NCBI GenBank assembly: GCA_022414725.1
Contig: CM039463.1
Coordinates: forward strand, 34,789,500-34,853,499
From: Microglena sp. YARC
Lineage: Eukaryota; Chlorophyta; Chlorophyceae; Chlamydomonadales; Chlamydomonadaceae
Direction: 5' to 3'
Length of the DNA: 64,000 bases
Position numbers and translations under genes: made by a program. The notes under the pieces are model-generated. The model made no database searches. It was given only the letters and a program-made list of their open reading frames with translations, and was not told the origin of the DNA. This document shows positions 1-10,600 of this stretch, piece by piece (position 1 is the stretch's first letter; each line of letters begins with the position of its first letter).

Positions 1-270
1 GATGATTGCAATACTTGTGAATGATGGCATAGCTTTGGGATTTGGGGATGATTGCATAGCTGTGGGATGATGGCTAGCATTGAGATTATGGCTAGCATTG
101 GGATTATGCCTAGCTTGTGAATGATGGCATAGAGTTTGGATGATGGCATAGCTTTGGGATTTGGGGATGATGGCTAGCTGTGGGGTGATGGCTAGCTTTG
201 GGTTTATGGCTGGCTTTGGGATGATGGCATAGCGTTTGAATTATGGCTAGCTTTAGGATTATGACTAGAT
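1..270. repeat. degenerate ~18-20 bp minisatellite
   Basis: Degenerate tandem copies of a short unit built on gatggctagctttgggatt. The phase is irregular and some units are cut short (atagctttggg). No coding signal is visible. The array enters from the left window edge, so its full size is unknown. Confidence 0.8.
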
Positions 271-778
271 TTGATGGGCCTTGCTGTGGGGCCTAGCTTT
301 GGCATAATGCATAGAATTTTGAATGTTGGCTTGATTTGGGGTGATGGCTTTACGAATGATCAAGTGTGTCCTCTAAGTGATTGTGGAACCGTTCAAGATT
401 CAATTGGGTCATTGCAGTCGCGTAAAACCACTGCTTTTGAAGCAGTAGTTTCAATTAGGCCACTGCTGTACCCAACGAAGCCTTACTGAATTTGCGGGAA
501 AAATTATCATTTCCTGATTTCCCAATCTGAGAGTAAAATGATTCCTCTGCATCATCTTATGTGAAAGAAGTGGGAGGTTGTGAAATGCCACCTCCGTGTG
601 TCCATGATGATAATGTATGGGTGTGGGTGGGTGAGGGGCAGGAATGTAGGGGGATAATATGAGTCTTTCTTTTTGCTGGGTGGTGGTGGTGGGTAGGGGG
701 GAGAAAAGAGAGTGTGTGCCAAGGGGTTAGGGGGCAGGGAGAGGTCAGAAAAGATTTAGGGCAAAGTAGGGGATCATG

Positions 779-784
779 TAGGCC

Positions 785-816
<32 letters not shown>
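779..816. repeat. poly-G tract
   Basis: Homopolymer run of G, more than 25 bases, in otherwise mixed intergenic sequence. It is the first of about 20 long G or C runs in the window. Confidence 0.9.
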
Positions 817-899
817 GGGGTAATGTACGAAGAAATTGGATCCAGGGTTGTTCAGGACTATGCGTCCTCCGAGGTTGGGAGATTGCGTCGCGTGGCAGA

Positions 900-1180
900 C
901 GCAGCTTCAGCAGGTGGGTTGCGTCTCACTTGAATACCATGCGTCACCGTGCATGTCACAGACGCGGCTTCAGTAGGTGGGTTGCGTCTCACTTGAATAC
1001 CATGCGTCACCGTGCATGTCACAGACGCGGCTTCAGTAGGTGGGTTGCGTCTCACTTCAATACCATGCGTCACACTGTGTCCCATTGCATCTCACTGACG
1101 CAGCTTCAGTAGGTGGGTTGCCTCTCTCTTGAATACCATGTGTCTCACTGCGTCACACTGCGTCACATGCCCTGCCAGAT
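900..1180. repeat. ~63-bp minisatellite, about 4 copies
   Basis: The motif gcttcagtaggtgggttgcg recurs at about 904, 967, 1030 and 1103, each time followed by a tract with catgcgtcac. The apparent reading frames through it are side effects of the periodicity. I see no gene. Confidence 0.85.
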
Positions 1181-1379
1181 GGTCTCTGAGCCACTAAGTT
1201 TAAAGTCCAAACATAATTATTGGCCTCATATGATCCAAATTTCAAATCCTCCAAGCCTCGAGGCAGGCTCAAACCGCAGAGCCACTAGCCTGGGAATTTG
1301 AAATTATGGGCTCTTTCAGCGTTTCACGCTTCACCTGCCCTGTGTAGTGATGATGTGATAGCATCCGAAGTGACTTTGA

Positions 1380-1700
1380 TTTCATCTCCAGATCTGTAAC
1401 CATCTGCTGATTTCATCACCAGATCTGTAACCATTTGTTGATTTTATCACCAGATCTGTCATCATCTGTTGATTTCATCACCATACCTGCTATCATCTGT
1501 TGATTTCATCACCAGATATGTTATCCTCTGTTGATTTCATCACCAGATATGTTACCATCTGTTGATTTCATCACCAGATATATTACAATATGTTGATTTC
1601 ATCACCAGATATGTTACCATCTGTTGATTTGTCCCCAGATATGTTACCATATGTTGATTTCATCCTCAGATCTGTAACCATATGTTAATTTCATCCCCAT
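1380..1700. repeat. ~31-bp minisatellite, about 10 copies
   Basis: Repeats of ttgatttcatcaccagat followed by tgttaccatctg, drifting gradually along the array. It is intergenic and non-coding. Confidence 0.85.
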
Positions 1701-1739
1701 ATTAGTAACCATCATAGATGTTTACAGATGTGTGTTGTA

Positions 1740-2640
1740 AAACATCAGCTATAGGGTGGATTTTACTTTGAATTTTAGTTTGATACAGTCAGCTTCAATA
1801 TACAATTGACGAATGCACGCAATTAATTTGGTTTCTGTTCCTAAAACTGTTTAACTAAAGTCTTCCCAATTGCTGGCTTGACCTTTGAACCCGTGGAGTA
1901 CTACCGGTATGTAAAGTATGAAGTCAAGTTGGAGTGATTCGCTCCTGAGTTTATTAGTTATCATCATCAATATGACAATTGTACAGCGTTTAAGACCGCC
2001 AACCAGCGCAAGGAAGGCAATTTACTGTATATGTCACCTCGTTTATATTTTTACATGCGTGTCGCTGCGGGAAGTGTGAAAGAAAGAGACGAAGTGACAC
2101 TGAATGGGTCGCAGTGAGACGGAATGAGATGCAGTCAAGCAATCTAGCAACAATTGGACGGGATTAGACACAGAGGGACGCAATGAGACTCAGCGAGCAG
2201 CAGTTTCATGTGAGGGAATAGTTTTTTTTGTGTGAGACGCAGGCTAAGAATTTGATTGCGTCTCAGGAGGCAGGCTATGAAATTGGGTGCGACTCAGGAC
2301 TCAGTCTTAACAATTGGGGGCATGTCCAACACAGTGTCTTTTTTTTCAGAAATCTGGAGGTCATTTTGGTAGCCTCAAGTGGCTACCACAGCCTCACTCT
2401 GGGACGATGCGATAGCACCGTCTGCAGAGCGCGAAGCGCTCTGCGCGAAGCGCCGCCCCCTTTATGGGGGATCCGGGGGGCTTAGAAAACATGCATTTTG
2501 CACATGGATGACATATGTTACACTGGTTTGTAACAACTTTGTCAAGCCTCTAATTGTACAGAAAAGTGACCACTGGTCGAATTGGTCTAGTACTACAACC
2601 TAGCCCCAACATTCCAGCAAATTAAAAACATACTCACTTG
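1740..2640. other. intergenic, no gene seen
   Basis: Unique-looking A+T-rich sequence to about 2,040, then degenerate short repeats of the type gaagtgacactgaatggg (about 2,090-2,300). At 2,380-2,480 a GC-rich block holds inverted gcgaagcgc words and a ggatccggggggct motif; similar blocks occur near 45,700-45,850 and 51,190-51,330. I cannot support a gene here. Confidence 0.5.
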
Positions 2641-2792
2641 TAAAGTATCATCAATACACATTCCTTGCGCATCATAAGAAAAGGGTCTGCTTGATCACAT
2701 CACACAATGCAAAATGTGATACTATCAACTGTGGTGTAAACAACATCAAGTAGCTAGTCAGCTACCCAGCTGTCATCTGGTGTGTCCAATAA

Positions 2793-3074
2793 TTACGCCA
2801 TGCAGCGCCCTTCCTTCCTCCAAGCTTCTATGGCTTTGGTGTATGGGAAGGACTCCACGTTGTAGAAGTCTGGGGAGAACAGGCGGACACAAGCGTTCAG
2901 GTGGTCACCCTTCAGTCGGTTGCGTGCCTCATTCTTAACGAACTTCAGAGTAGAGAATGTCCTCTCGTCCTCTACCGATGACACGGCAATCACTAGAGAG
3001 ATCCTAACCAACACAAAGAACTCAGAGGTTTTCACGACGCTCACTGATAGACTCCAAGCGTTGGACTCCGACAC
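2793..3074 (-). pseudogene. hAT transposase C-terminal fragment
   Basis: A short open stretch on the minus strand carries VEDERTFSTLKFVKNEARN followed by RLKGDHLNACVRLF. That is the signature of the hAT C-terminal dimerisation domain (ERxFS..K..K...RxrL...L). Only about 90 residues remain; the catalytic DDE core and BED zinc finger are not visible nearby, so this is a dead piece. It matters because several non-autonomous elements in the window have hAT-type ends (TAGGG...) and 8-bp target duplications, so a related autonomous element must have been active in this genome. Family assignment is by motif recognition. Confidence 0.7.
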
Positions 3075-3117
3075 AAGCTAGTTGGCCTCAGAAAGCCCAC
3101 GAGTCCCCATGCAGACC

Positions 3118-3230
3118 GCTGGATAGGAGTCTACACTACGATTTGGTGGTTGTCCCCAGTGAAAGCAAACGGGCTGGCCCCCTCAACCTCACGCCTCGTA
3201 ATGAGGCATACTATTTATTTATTTACACTA
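3118..3230 (+). mobile_element. SINE-like element F, 3' end with (TATT)n tail
   Basis: Contains gtgaaagcaaacgggctggc, then a cctcgtaatgaggcatac segment, and ends in tatttatttattt. Related ends occur at 8,155-8,210, 29,505-29,600 and 54,405-54,460. The repeated join between one 3' sequence and a short tandem tail is typical of SINEs. No tRNA-like head is visible here. Confidence 0.5.
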
Positions 3231-3424
3231 CTATGTGACAGTTCCAGTGCTTTAACAAGCAAGAATTCAAAACTGTTGCACATCCGAATTTGTTCATGAA
3301 AACAAAGTGATACATGCCCGCCTCAATTTGGTTTAGCTCTATCCTTGGACAAAGCATTGTGATCAGGGACTCAGGGAGTTGGGATGATCTATGCCTAAAT
3401 GCATGTAGTATAATTGGGACAGGC

Positions 3425-3560
3425 ATATCATATGATGTTGACCAAAGGCGAGTATGATATCATATGATATCTTACTATCTGCATCATATGATATAGTATA
3501 TAATTGTAATTTTAGCCTTGTCAGACTGTCGGCATCATATGATATACTATTGCAGTTCCC
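3425..3560 (-). mobile_element. hAT-like MITE, TAGGGAA end type
   Basis: A palindrome-rich stretch with repeated catatgatat words. Read on the minus strand one end is tagggaactgcaatag. A related copy lies at 40,193-40,345. I could not find convincing target duplications for either copy, so the boundaries are approximate. Confidence 0.45.
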
Positions 3561-3736
3561 TAAGTATAATTCATAAAAAAAACATGATTTGGGTTGGATT
3601 TGGGATCAGAAGCCCAAACCTGAGTAAGTTCATACAACCTTTCGAAAAACGCCAACTCAACACGCACCCACCATCCAACAACATGACACTAGATTCAAAG
3701 CTCTGATACGACGTATAACTATGAACTATGCCTAAA

Positions 3737-3917
3737 GTTATGATTACACCTGGTGGGGCGTGGTATTAAGGGAACTCGTCGTAGGCGGGCAGAGAACAGT
3801 CTACCACCTCGATTGGACGAGCTACCATCGCGGTTGACAACCTGCAACGCTCAGGGTGACCGTAGGAGGAATCAAACCCCCGACCCGCTTCGTTTCAGCG
3901 ATTTTGTGTACCACATC
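3737..3917 (-). mobile_element. tRNA-derived SINE A, copy 1, with 13-bp TSD
   Basis: Minus-strand SINE. The head carries an RNA polymerase III B-box-like motif (revcomp of gaatcaaaccc). The body has cgcggttgacaacc and the 3' end is taccacgccccaccaggtgt in sense. The element is bracketed by a perfect 13-bp direct repeat, aactatgcctaaa, at 3,724-3,736 and 3,918-3,930, which defines its ends precisely and shows target-primed insertion. Confidence 0.85.
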
Positions 3918-3983
3918 AACTATGCCTAAAAGATCGCCAGAAGCTCGCGTTGCCTACTCTAGCAAGCCCAGAGACCTGTGTTT

Positions 3984-4172
3984 TTCTTTTCAGCTACGAG
4001 CAGCAGCTTCTAGGCAGCTCCCCTGACTGGCTATTCAGCCAAAACTGGCACAAACTCGAGCACCTTGATGCTGTCATAATGAGCTGTCCATAAGTGCTGA
4101 AATAGTTCAGTGCAGTCCAGTGGCCGGCTCAAGGAGCTGCCTAGAAGCTGCGATGAAAGCCGAAAAGAAAAA
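3984..4172. mobile_element. foldback MITE, copy 1
   Basis: Starts ttttcttttcagctacgagc, continues with agcagcttctaggcagctcc, and ends with the complement of these sequences (gagctgcctagaagctgcga ... gccgaaaagaaaa). This is a nearly palindromic element of about 190 bp with inverted repeats of about 40 bp and a conserved centre (gcaccttgatgctg, agtggccggctcaag). About 15 copies of this family occur in the window. Confidence 0.85.
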
Positions 4173-4261
4173 TCCTGCCAGACACCACCAACACAGGCTC
4201 CCTTAGGATCCTCGGGCTGTTTCACACCAGCACCTTGGCTTCATAACTAATCGGACAAATC

Positions 4262-4650
4262 CCATTCCGACGAATGGCTCGATGGTAGAGCTCGAAGAAA
4301 CAAGGTGTGTGGTTCGAATCCTTACGGGTGCACTTTAATGTTCGCGGTCGCTGTCAACCGCCAAGGTAGCTTTGTCCAGGTAAAGTAGCAGCCCGTTCCT
4401 CTGCCGCTGTAATACAAGGCTACCTTAATACAAGATGGGATGATGATTTAATTATATTGTTTAATTAAATGATCACTGTAGCACGAACTCAGGGCCCCCG
4501 TCGGTAAAACGATTGTTTGGGTTCCAGTCCATCATTGTTTTTTCTTTTGAAGCCCTTCCTACATGGTTGGGCAAGTCCCTTTAACCAAGTTGGCCTACCC
4601 CTGGACTGTAACATAACATGCATAATACCACGCGCCACCAGGCGTTATCA
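4262..4650 (+). mobile_element. SINE A, copy 2, split by a nested SINE C
   Basis: The tRNA-like head has an A-box-like ggctcgatggtagagctc and a B-box-like ggttcgaatcc. The body runs to ctaccttaatac at about 4,431. The expected 3' end, aataccacgcgccaccaggc, resumes only at about 4,623. The intervening stretch is an element of a different family (SINE C). A taatac word flanks the insert on both sides, consistent with a short target duplication. Confidence 0.8.
4432..4622 (+). mobile_element. SINE-like element C, copy 1, nested in SINE A
   Basis: Begins near gatgatttaattatat, contains gcacgaactcagggcccccg and tttgggttccagtccatc (B-box-like), and ends cctacccctggactgtaaca followed by a catgcat stub of the (CATA)n tail. 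Other copies are at 28,128-28,390 and, interrupted, at 30,108-30,490. Confidence 0.8.
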
Positions 4651-4975
4651 TAACTAATCTGACAATCTGTGACAAGACAAGATGCACTGTGATTAATCTG
4701 ACAAGCTGTGACAAGACAAGATGCTCTGTGACTAATCTGACAAGCTGTGACAAGACAAGATGCTCTGTGACTAATCTGACAAGCTGTGACAAGACAAGAT
4801 GCTCTGTGACTAATCTGACAAGCTGTGACAAGACAAGATGCTCTGTGACTAATCTGACAAGCTGTGACAAGACAAGATGCTTTGTGACTAATCTGACAAG
4901 CTGTGAAAAGACAAGATGCTCTGTGACTAATCTGACAAGCTGTGACAAGACAAGATGCATTGTGCAAGGCCTGTA
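4650..4975. repeat. 39-bp minisatellite, about 8 copies
   Basis: Highly homogeneous repeats of aatctgacaagctgtgacaa followed by gacaagatgctctgtgact. The unit is 39 bp, a multiple of three, so all frames stay open, but nothing suggests a protein. It abuts the 3' end of SINE A copy 2. Confidence 0.9.
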
Positions 4976-4984
4976 ACATTATAA

Positions 4985-5110
4985 TCCACTTAGTATGCTC
5001 CCTGGTTTCCAAGCAGAGTATCGCACGGATTTATTTGGAATCGGAAGACATGGAGCAGCCCTGAGTTGGCTGAAATAACACGCTACAATCTAATACAATC
5101 CAGCAACCTG
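4985..5110 (+). mobile_element. SINE-like element D, copy 1
   Basis: Contains gtatcgcacgg, tggaatcggaagac, gagcagccctgagttggctg and an (AATCC)-type tail (caatctaatacaatcc). Other copies are at 30,866-30,960, 48,600-48,820, 49,822-49,920 and 53,490-53,590. Confidence 0.65.
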
Positions 5111-5429
5111 AAATCAAACCTGCCCCCCCCCCCCCACCCACCCACCCACCACCCACACACACACACACCCACACACCCACACACCCTTCCTGATGCAAGT
5201 AATCTAATAGGAAAGGATCCATGCAATCATAGATTCCATGGTTCCCTAACCACGTGACAAATCAAATTCAAATTCAAATTCCAGATGTTCCCCAACACAT
5301 CTTTACTATGCCCCCCCTCTCCTTTTATGAAGGGCACGAGATAGGTTCAGCACAACTGCGATCTCCTGAATGTTCGCTGAACTACTAAACTCGAGAAAAC
5401 CCACAAAGCATCTCAGCTATGAGAACCAT

Positions 5430-5540
5430 GTAGCCTGTTTCAGTGATACGACTGGTCTAGTGGTACACCAAATCGCTTTAACGACGAAGGGTCACCTATT
5501 GGGGCTAGCTCTGGACTATAACATACATAAATACATACAA
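5430..5540 (+). mobile_element. mosaic SINE: A-type head, C-type tail
   Basis: The head (actggtctagtggtacacc) matches the tRNA-like head of SINE A copy 3. The 3' end, ctctggactataacatacat plus aaatacatac, matches the SINE C tail instead. It lies just downstream of the transporter stop codon, inside its probable 3' UTR. The join could reflect template switching or a shared LINE-derived 3' end. Confidence 0.6.
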
Positions 5541-5542
5541 TA

Positions 5543-6890
5543 TCACATGATTGCATTCCATACTCCCCCGATGGCTAGGCTGCCACCTAAGACAAATAAA
5601 ATCGTGGACATTAGTCTTGTTTTCATGCTATGGGGGTCCATCTTTAGGGCGAGCACTGCTGGCATGAGGAATGACATGAAAACAGAGCCCGTTGCTCCGA
5701 CAAAGCTCATGATCCCCCAAATATCGGGTAGATTGACAGCAAGGGTGTACGTGAAAGCAAGTGTCGCAAGGGTGATAGACACATGGAGCAGGAGAGAGTC
5801 TTGGCACCGTTGGCTCCGGGTTTTTTGACCCGTCAGATCATCCAACAGCTCAATGACACGCGTCCGGAAGGAGAAGTTGATAAGGGGGTAGGTGGTAAGC
5901 ATGACCTGGAAGTGGAGGGGGGGAGGAGGGAGGGGGGGGGGGGGGGGGGGCAGGATGGTAAGTAGGGGATAGGCGGAAGGGGATAGGTGGTTGGCATGGA
6001 AAGGAGGGGAAGCAGGGGATAGGTGGTAGGGGATAGGTGGTAAGCATGACCTGTGTGTGTGTGGGTGTGGGTGTGGGGATGGGTGGGGGGGTGGGGGGGG
6101 GCAGGACGGTAAGTAGGGGATACGTGGTACGCAGGTGGAAAGAAGAGAAAGAAGGGGAAGAAGGGTGTAGGTGGTAAGCATGAACCTGAGGGGGGGGGGA
6201 GGGGGCAGGACGGTAAGCAGGGTAAGGTGATAAAGGATAGGTGGTACACAGGGTACACAGGGTGTAGGTGGTAGGGGATAGGTGGTAAGCAGGACCTGGG
6301 GGGCGGGGGAAGACGAGGCAGGATAGGAGTAAGGTCTGTGCACTCGTTCGTGACTTGCAAATGTTTGTTGCTGAGTGGCCTGGGTGCGGATCATGGCAGG
6401 GTGTGCTTTAGGTAACACATCTCGAACAGCCCCTTCCAGTGATATTCAATGGTCTAGTGGTAGACCAGATTGCTTGAGGATGAAGAGTCGGGGGTTCGAC
6501 TCCCCCTTGGGTTGCTCTTGGCGTTGCAGGTCGTTGTCAACCGCGATGGTAGCTTGTCCAGTTGAGGTAGGAGACCGCTCCCCACCTGCGTACGATGGGC
6601 TCCCTTAACACCACGCCCCACCAGGCGTTATCATTACCATCTCAAACCCTTTCTTGCAAACTTGCAACATCTCATGCTCCACTGCTCCTCTCCTCTACCT
6701 TAAGCATCTCTCCCATGCTTATGGTCTAGCAAGCCACCCATCCGTGAGGGCCGCTAGGGTCACCTTCAACAGGTTCTATCATACTCCCCTTCCAATGCAC
6801 CTGTCGCTCATCTGTTACAGGTTTCGGTAGTACCCAGCGAAAGGTATAGCAACGTTGTGCATTTTGAAGCTGGCGGAATCATATCTCTCG

Positions 6891-6930
<40 letters not shown>

Positions 6931-7152
6931 TATTATATATATATTGGGGCTTGGCCCAGTGGCTAGCTCAAGGATCTGCCTAGAAGCTGCTGCTCATAGC
7001 TGAAAAGAAAAGCTACGAGACTAACCCAATCTTATCATACTACTCTACCAATGCACCTATCGGTCATATGTTACAAATCTGTTGACTGTTGACTCAGCAC
7101 AATGTAGCCCAGTCAAAGTACTGCCTAGCATCGTCTTTGTTCCCGTTACTTG

Positions 7153-7193
<41 letters not shown>

Positions 7194-7282
7194 CACCTAC
7201 ATGCTGTGTAACAGTTGACTTACGACAATGTAGCCCAGTCAGAGTACTGGTTAGTACGGCCTTTGTTCCCGTTGCTTGCTGT

Positions 7283-7335
<53 letters not shown>

Positions 7336-7352
7336 CCCCCTCCCCCCCCCCC

Positions 7353-7385
<33 letters not shown>

Positions 7386-7588
7386 TGTGTGTAACAGTTG
7401 ACCAACAACAATGATGCCGATGATGATAATAATTCCGTCACCATTGTGTAACAGTTGACTTACCACAATGTAGCCAAGTCAGAGTACTGCCTAGCATCGC
7501 CTAGTTCCCGTTACTTGCTGCCCCCCCCCCCCCCCCCCCCCCCCCCGCCAACATGCCGTTGTAACAGTTGAAAAAAATGATGATGCTG

Positions 7589-7621
<33 letters not shown>

Positions 7622-10600
7622 ATGCTGATAATGCTGCTGCTGATGATGATGATGATAATTACATCATCACTGTGTAACAGTTTACTTACCACAATGTAGC
7701 CCACTCTCGTCATCACGGATAACCAAGCTGCCATGCTTGAGCTTGCCAACAGGTCGGTCAGAGCCGGCACTTCAAAGTTCTTGAGCAAGTTCTCACTGGT
7801 CGTTGAGGAGAAGGCGATGTAGCCACCTGACGCAGTCAACAATACAAGTGATTACCTTGAGCATTTGAAAATTACATTTTTTTTTATTTTTAATGAAATA
7901 TTTGAGTTTAGCTCCGGTTTAGCTTATAAGATATAAGACACAAGGGCAGTGAAGAGAGGGTCATAACAAGCAAGCTCAAGTTCAAGATCAGAAGCATGGA
8001 CACCGGACTTTTCCAGCCTGGAGGTAACCGGTTACCCCTAAACCCTACCCCCCCTAAGACCCAAACCCTAAAACCTTACCCCCCTAAACCCTAAACCCCA
8101 ACTCCGGGCTGGAAAAGTCCTGTCTAGCTTCCCCCTACCGTGAAGGGGGTGTCAGAATACTGGTGGTTGGACCCAGAGTAGCAATCAGGCTGGCCCCCTC
8201 ATATTTATTTGTTTGGCCAGTTCTAGGCAAACATTGAACATGACCTAGGGATTTGCGCTCGTGCCAGCCAGCCAACTTGACCCATCCACAGCCCCCAACT
8301 CACCCAACAGCTAAGTACAATGCCCCATGCGACCAGCCCCACACGAGCACGCACCCCATCCAACAGCTAAGTACACTACCCCATGCAACCAGCCCCACAC
8401 GAGCACGCACCCCATCCAACAGCTAAGTACACTGCCCCGTGCAACAAATCTCACACGAGCATGCACCCCATCCAGCAGCTAAGTACACTGCCCCATGCAA
8501 CCAGCCCCACACGAGCACGCACCCCATCCAACAGCTAAGTACACTGCCCCATGCAACCAGCCCCACACGAGCACGCACCCCATCCAGCAGCTGAGCACAC
8601 TGCCCCGTGCAACAAGCCTCAAACGAGCATGCACCCCATCCAGCAGCTAAGTACACTACCCCATGCAACCAGCCCCACACGAGCACGCACCCCATCCAGC
8701 AGCTAAGTACACTGCCCCGTGCAACCAGCCCCACACGAGCACGCACCCCATCCAGAAGCTAAGTACACTACCCCATGCAACCAGCCCCACACGAGCACGC
8801 ACCCCATCCAGCAGCTACGTACACTACCCCATGCAACCAGCCCCACACGAGCACGCACCCCATCCAGCAGCTAAGTACACTGCCCCGTGCATTAAGCCCC
8901 ACACGAGCAGGCATCCCATCCAACAGCTAAGTACACTGCCCCGTGCATTAAGCCCCACACGAGCACGCACCCCGTCCAACAGCTAAGTACACTGCCCCGT
9001 CCATTAAGCCCCACAATAGCACGCACGCCATCCAACAGCTAAGTACACTGCCCCATGCAACCAGCCCCACACGAGCACGCACCCCATCCAGCATCTAAGT
9101 ACACTACCCCATGCAACCAGCCCCACACTAGCACGCACCCCATCCAACAGCTAAGTACACTACCCTGTGCAACCAGCCCCACACGAGCACGCAACCCATC
9201 CAGCAGCTAAGTACACTACCCCATGCAACCAGCCCCACACGAGCACGCACCCCATCCAGCAGCTAAGTACACTACCCCATGCAACCAGCCCCACACTAGC
9301 ACGCACCCCATCCAACAGCTAAGTACACTGCCCCATGCAACCAGCCCCACACGAGCACGCACCCCATCCAGCAGCTAAGTACACTACCCCATGCAACCAG
9401 CCCCACACGAGCACGCACCCCATCCAGCAGCTAAGTACACTGCCCCATGCATTAAGCCCCACACAAGCACACACCCCATCCAGCAGCTAAATACACTGCC
9501 CCATGCAACCAGCCCCACACGAGCACGCACCCCATCAAACAGCTAAGTACACTACCCCATGCAACCAGCCCCACACGAGCACGCACCCCATCCAACAGCT
9601 AAGTACACTGCCCCGTGCAACCAGCCCCACATGAGCACGCATCCCATCCAACAGCTAAGTACACTGCCCTGTGCAACAAGCCCGACACGAGCACGCACCC
9701 CATCCAACAGCTAAGTACACTGCCCCATGCAACCAGCCCCACACGAGCACGCACCCCATCCAGCAGCTAAGTACACTACCCCATACAAACAGCTCCACAC
9801 GAGCACGCACCCCATCCAACAGCTAAGTACACTACCCCATGCAACCAGCCCCACACGAGCACGCACCCCATCCAGAAGCTAAGTACACTGCCCCATGCAA
9901 CCAGCCCCACACGAGCACGCACCCCATCCAGCAGCTAAGTACACTACCCCATGCAACCAGCCCCACACGAGCACGCACCCCATCCAACAGCTAAGTACAC
10001 TGCCCCGTGCATTAAGCCCCACATGAGCACGCATCCCATCCAACAGCTAAGTACACTGCCCTGTGCAACAAGCCCGACACGAGCACGCACCCCATCCAAC
10101 AGCTAAGTACACTGCCCCATGCAACCAGCCCCACACGAGCACGCACCCCATCAAGCAGCTAAGTACACTACCCCATGCAACCAGCCCCACACGAGCACGC
10201 ACCCCATCCAACAGCTAAGTACACTACCCCATGCAACCAGCCCCACACGAGCACGCACCCCATCCAGCAGCTAAGTACACTACCCCATGCAACCAGCCCC
10301 ACACGAGCACGCACCCCATCCAGCAGCTAAGTACACTGCCCCATGCAACCAGCCCCACACAAGCAAACACCCCATCCAGCAGCTAAATACACTGCCCCAT
10401 GCAACCAGCCCCACACGAGCACGCACCCCATCAAACAGCTAAGTACACTACCCCATGCAACCAGCCCCACACGAGCACGCACCCCATCCAACAGCTAAGT
10501 ACACTGCCCCGTGCATAAAGCACCACACAAGCATGCACCCCATCCAGCAGCTAAGCACACTGCCCCATGCAACCAGCCCCACACGAGCACGCACCCCATC

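Noticed and set aside
4262..4330. Functional tRNA gene
   Set aside because: A- and B-box words are present, but the arms do not fold as a full cloverleaf, and the sequence continues into a repeated SINE body.
4581..5012. Tandem-repeat protein from the 39-bp array
   Set aside because: Open in several frames on both strands because 39 is a multiple of three; no start context or domain.
7082..7466. Poly-Pro and poly-Gly reading frames
   Set aside because: They are translations of homopolymer C/G runs inside an intron array.
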